Source: Achromobacter agilis (GTDB lineage Bacteria; Pseudomonadota; Gammaproteobacteria; Burkholderiales; Burkholderiaceae_B). From it: a stretch of 64,000 nt of DNA. Within the stretch, counting starts at the first letter, position 1. The number at the start of each line of letters is the position of its first letter. Position numbers and translations under genes: made by a program. The DNA lies in assembly GCF_900496965.1 (NCBI RefSeq), contig NZ_UFQB01000005.1:62001-126000 (forward strand), written 5' to 3'. The notes beneath the pieces are model-generated. The model did not search any database, was not told the DNA's origin, and saw only the letters and a list, made by a program, of their open reading frames with translations. Shown piece after piece: positions 63,988 through 64,000 of this stretch.

Positions 63988-64000
63988 GCCGCGCGGCACG

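Noticed and set aside
1-64000. CRISPR arrays, tRNA/rRNA genes, insertion sequences, att sites
   Set aside because: No regular direct-repeat array, cloverleaf, rRNA motif, transposase or integrase was seen on either strand.

Overview
The window is high-GC DNA of an Alcaligenaceae-type beta-proteobacterium (Bordetella/Achromobacter-like). This rests on the overall codon style, a Bug/TctC-type binding protein, a tricarballylate operon and a Burkholderiales-like type VI secretion (T6SS) locus. The genus is inference; there is no rRNA or tRNA to anchor it. No tRNA, rRNA, CRISPR array, insertion sequence or integrase was recognised.

Positions 1-13.5 kb hold housekeeping and accessory genes. A CSS-motif/EAL c-di-GMP phosphodiesterase runs off the left edge. 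A TetR regulator is divergent from an efflux operon (outer-membrane factor, HlyD adaptor, fused double-ATPase/permease ABC protein, ABC-2 permease) that ends in a phasin-like gene. The divergent control region carries a TetR-like inverted repeat and a perfect FNR-like palindrome. A decayed LysR/EamA gene pair (8.85-9.22 kb) and a strong terminator separate this from a cyanide-insensitive bd-type quinol oxidase operon (cioA, cioB, a 47-aa DUF2474-like subunit) followed by a MocR regulator.

Positions 13.5-19.6 kb hold a WG-repeat-like exported protein, then a minus-strand operon tcuR-tcuA-tcuB-Bug receptor for tricarballylate-type acids, and a glutathione transferase.

Positions 19.7-64 kb are a complete T6SS island. 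A long minus-strand operon runs TPR lipoprotein-tssB-tssC-hcp-tssE-tssF-tssG-clpV-vgrG1-DUF4123 adaptor-VasX-like pore-forming effector-two tandem putative immunity proteins. Divergent from it, on the plus strand, are tssJ-tssK-tssL and an evolved vgrG2 with a C-terminal HExxH metallopeptidase domain, overlapping a putative periplasmic immunity gene. A second minus-strand operon carries an alanine/proline-rich membrane protein, vgrG3, a second DUF4123 adaptor, two related small membrane-anchored proteins, a Tle1/DUF2235-like protein whose GxSxG serine is replaced by aspartate, and a small membrane protein. The plus strand then has tagX, a ketosynthase-like membrane protein, tssM, tagF and an OmpA-family protein; tssA lies on the minus strand, and a 28-residue-repeat protein and a PAAR tip protein close the window.

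Thus the core machine (membrane complex TssJLM with TagX and OmpA protein, baseplate TssAEFGK, sheath TssBC, tube Hcp, recycling ATPase ClpV) is interleaved with three VgrG cargo modules: a VasX-like colicin, a VgrG-fused zinc peptidase and a Tle1-like protein. The least described elements are the serine-less Tle1 homologue with its paired small paralogues, the VgrG-zincin/periplasmic protein pair, the ketosynthase-like T6SS membrane protein and the 28-residue-repeat protein beside PAAR.
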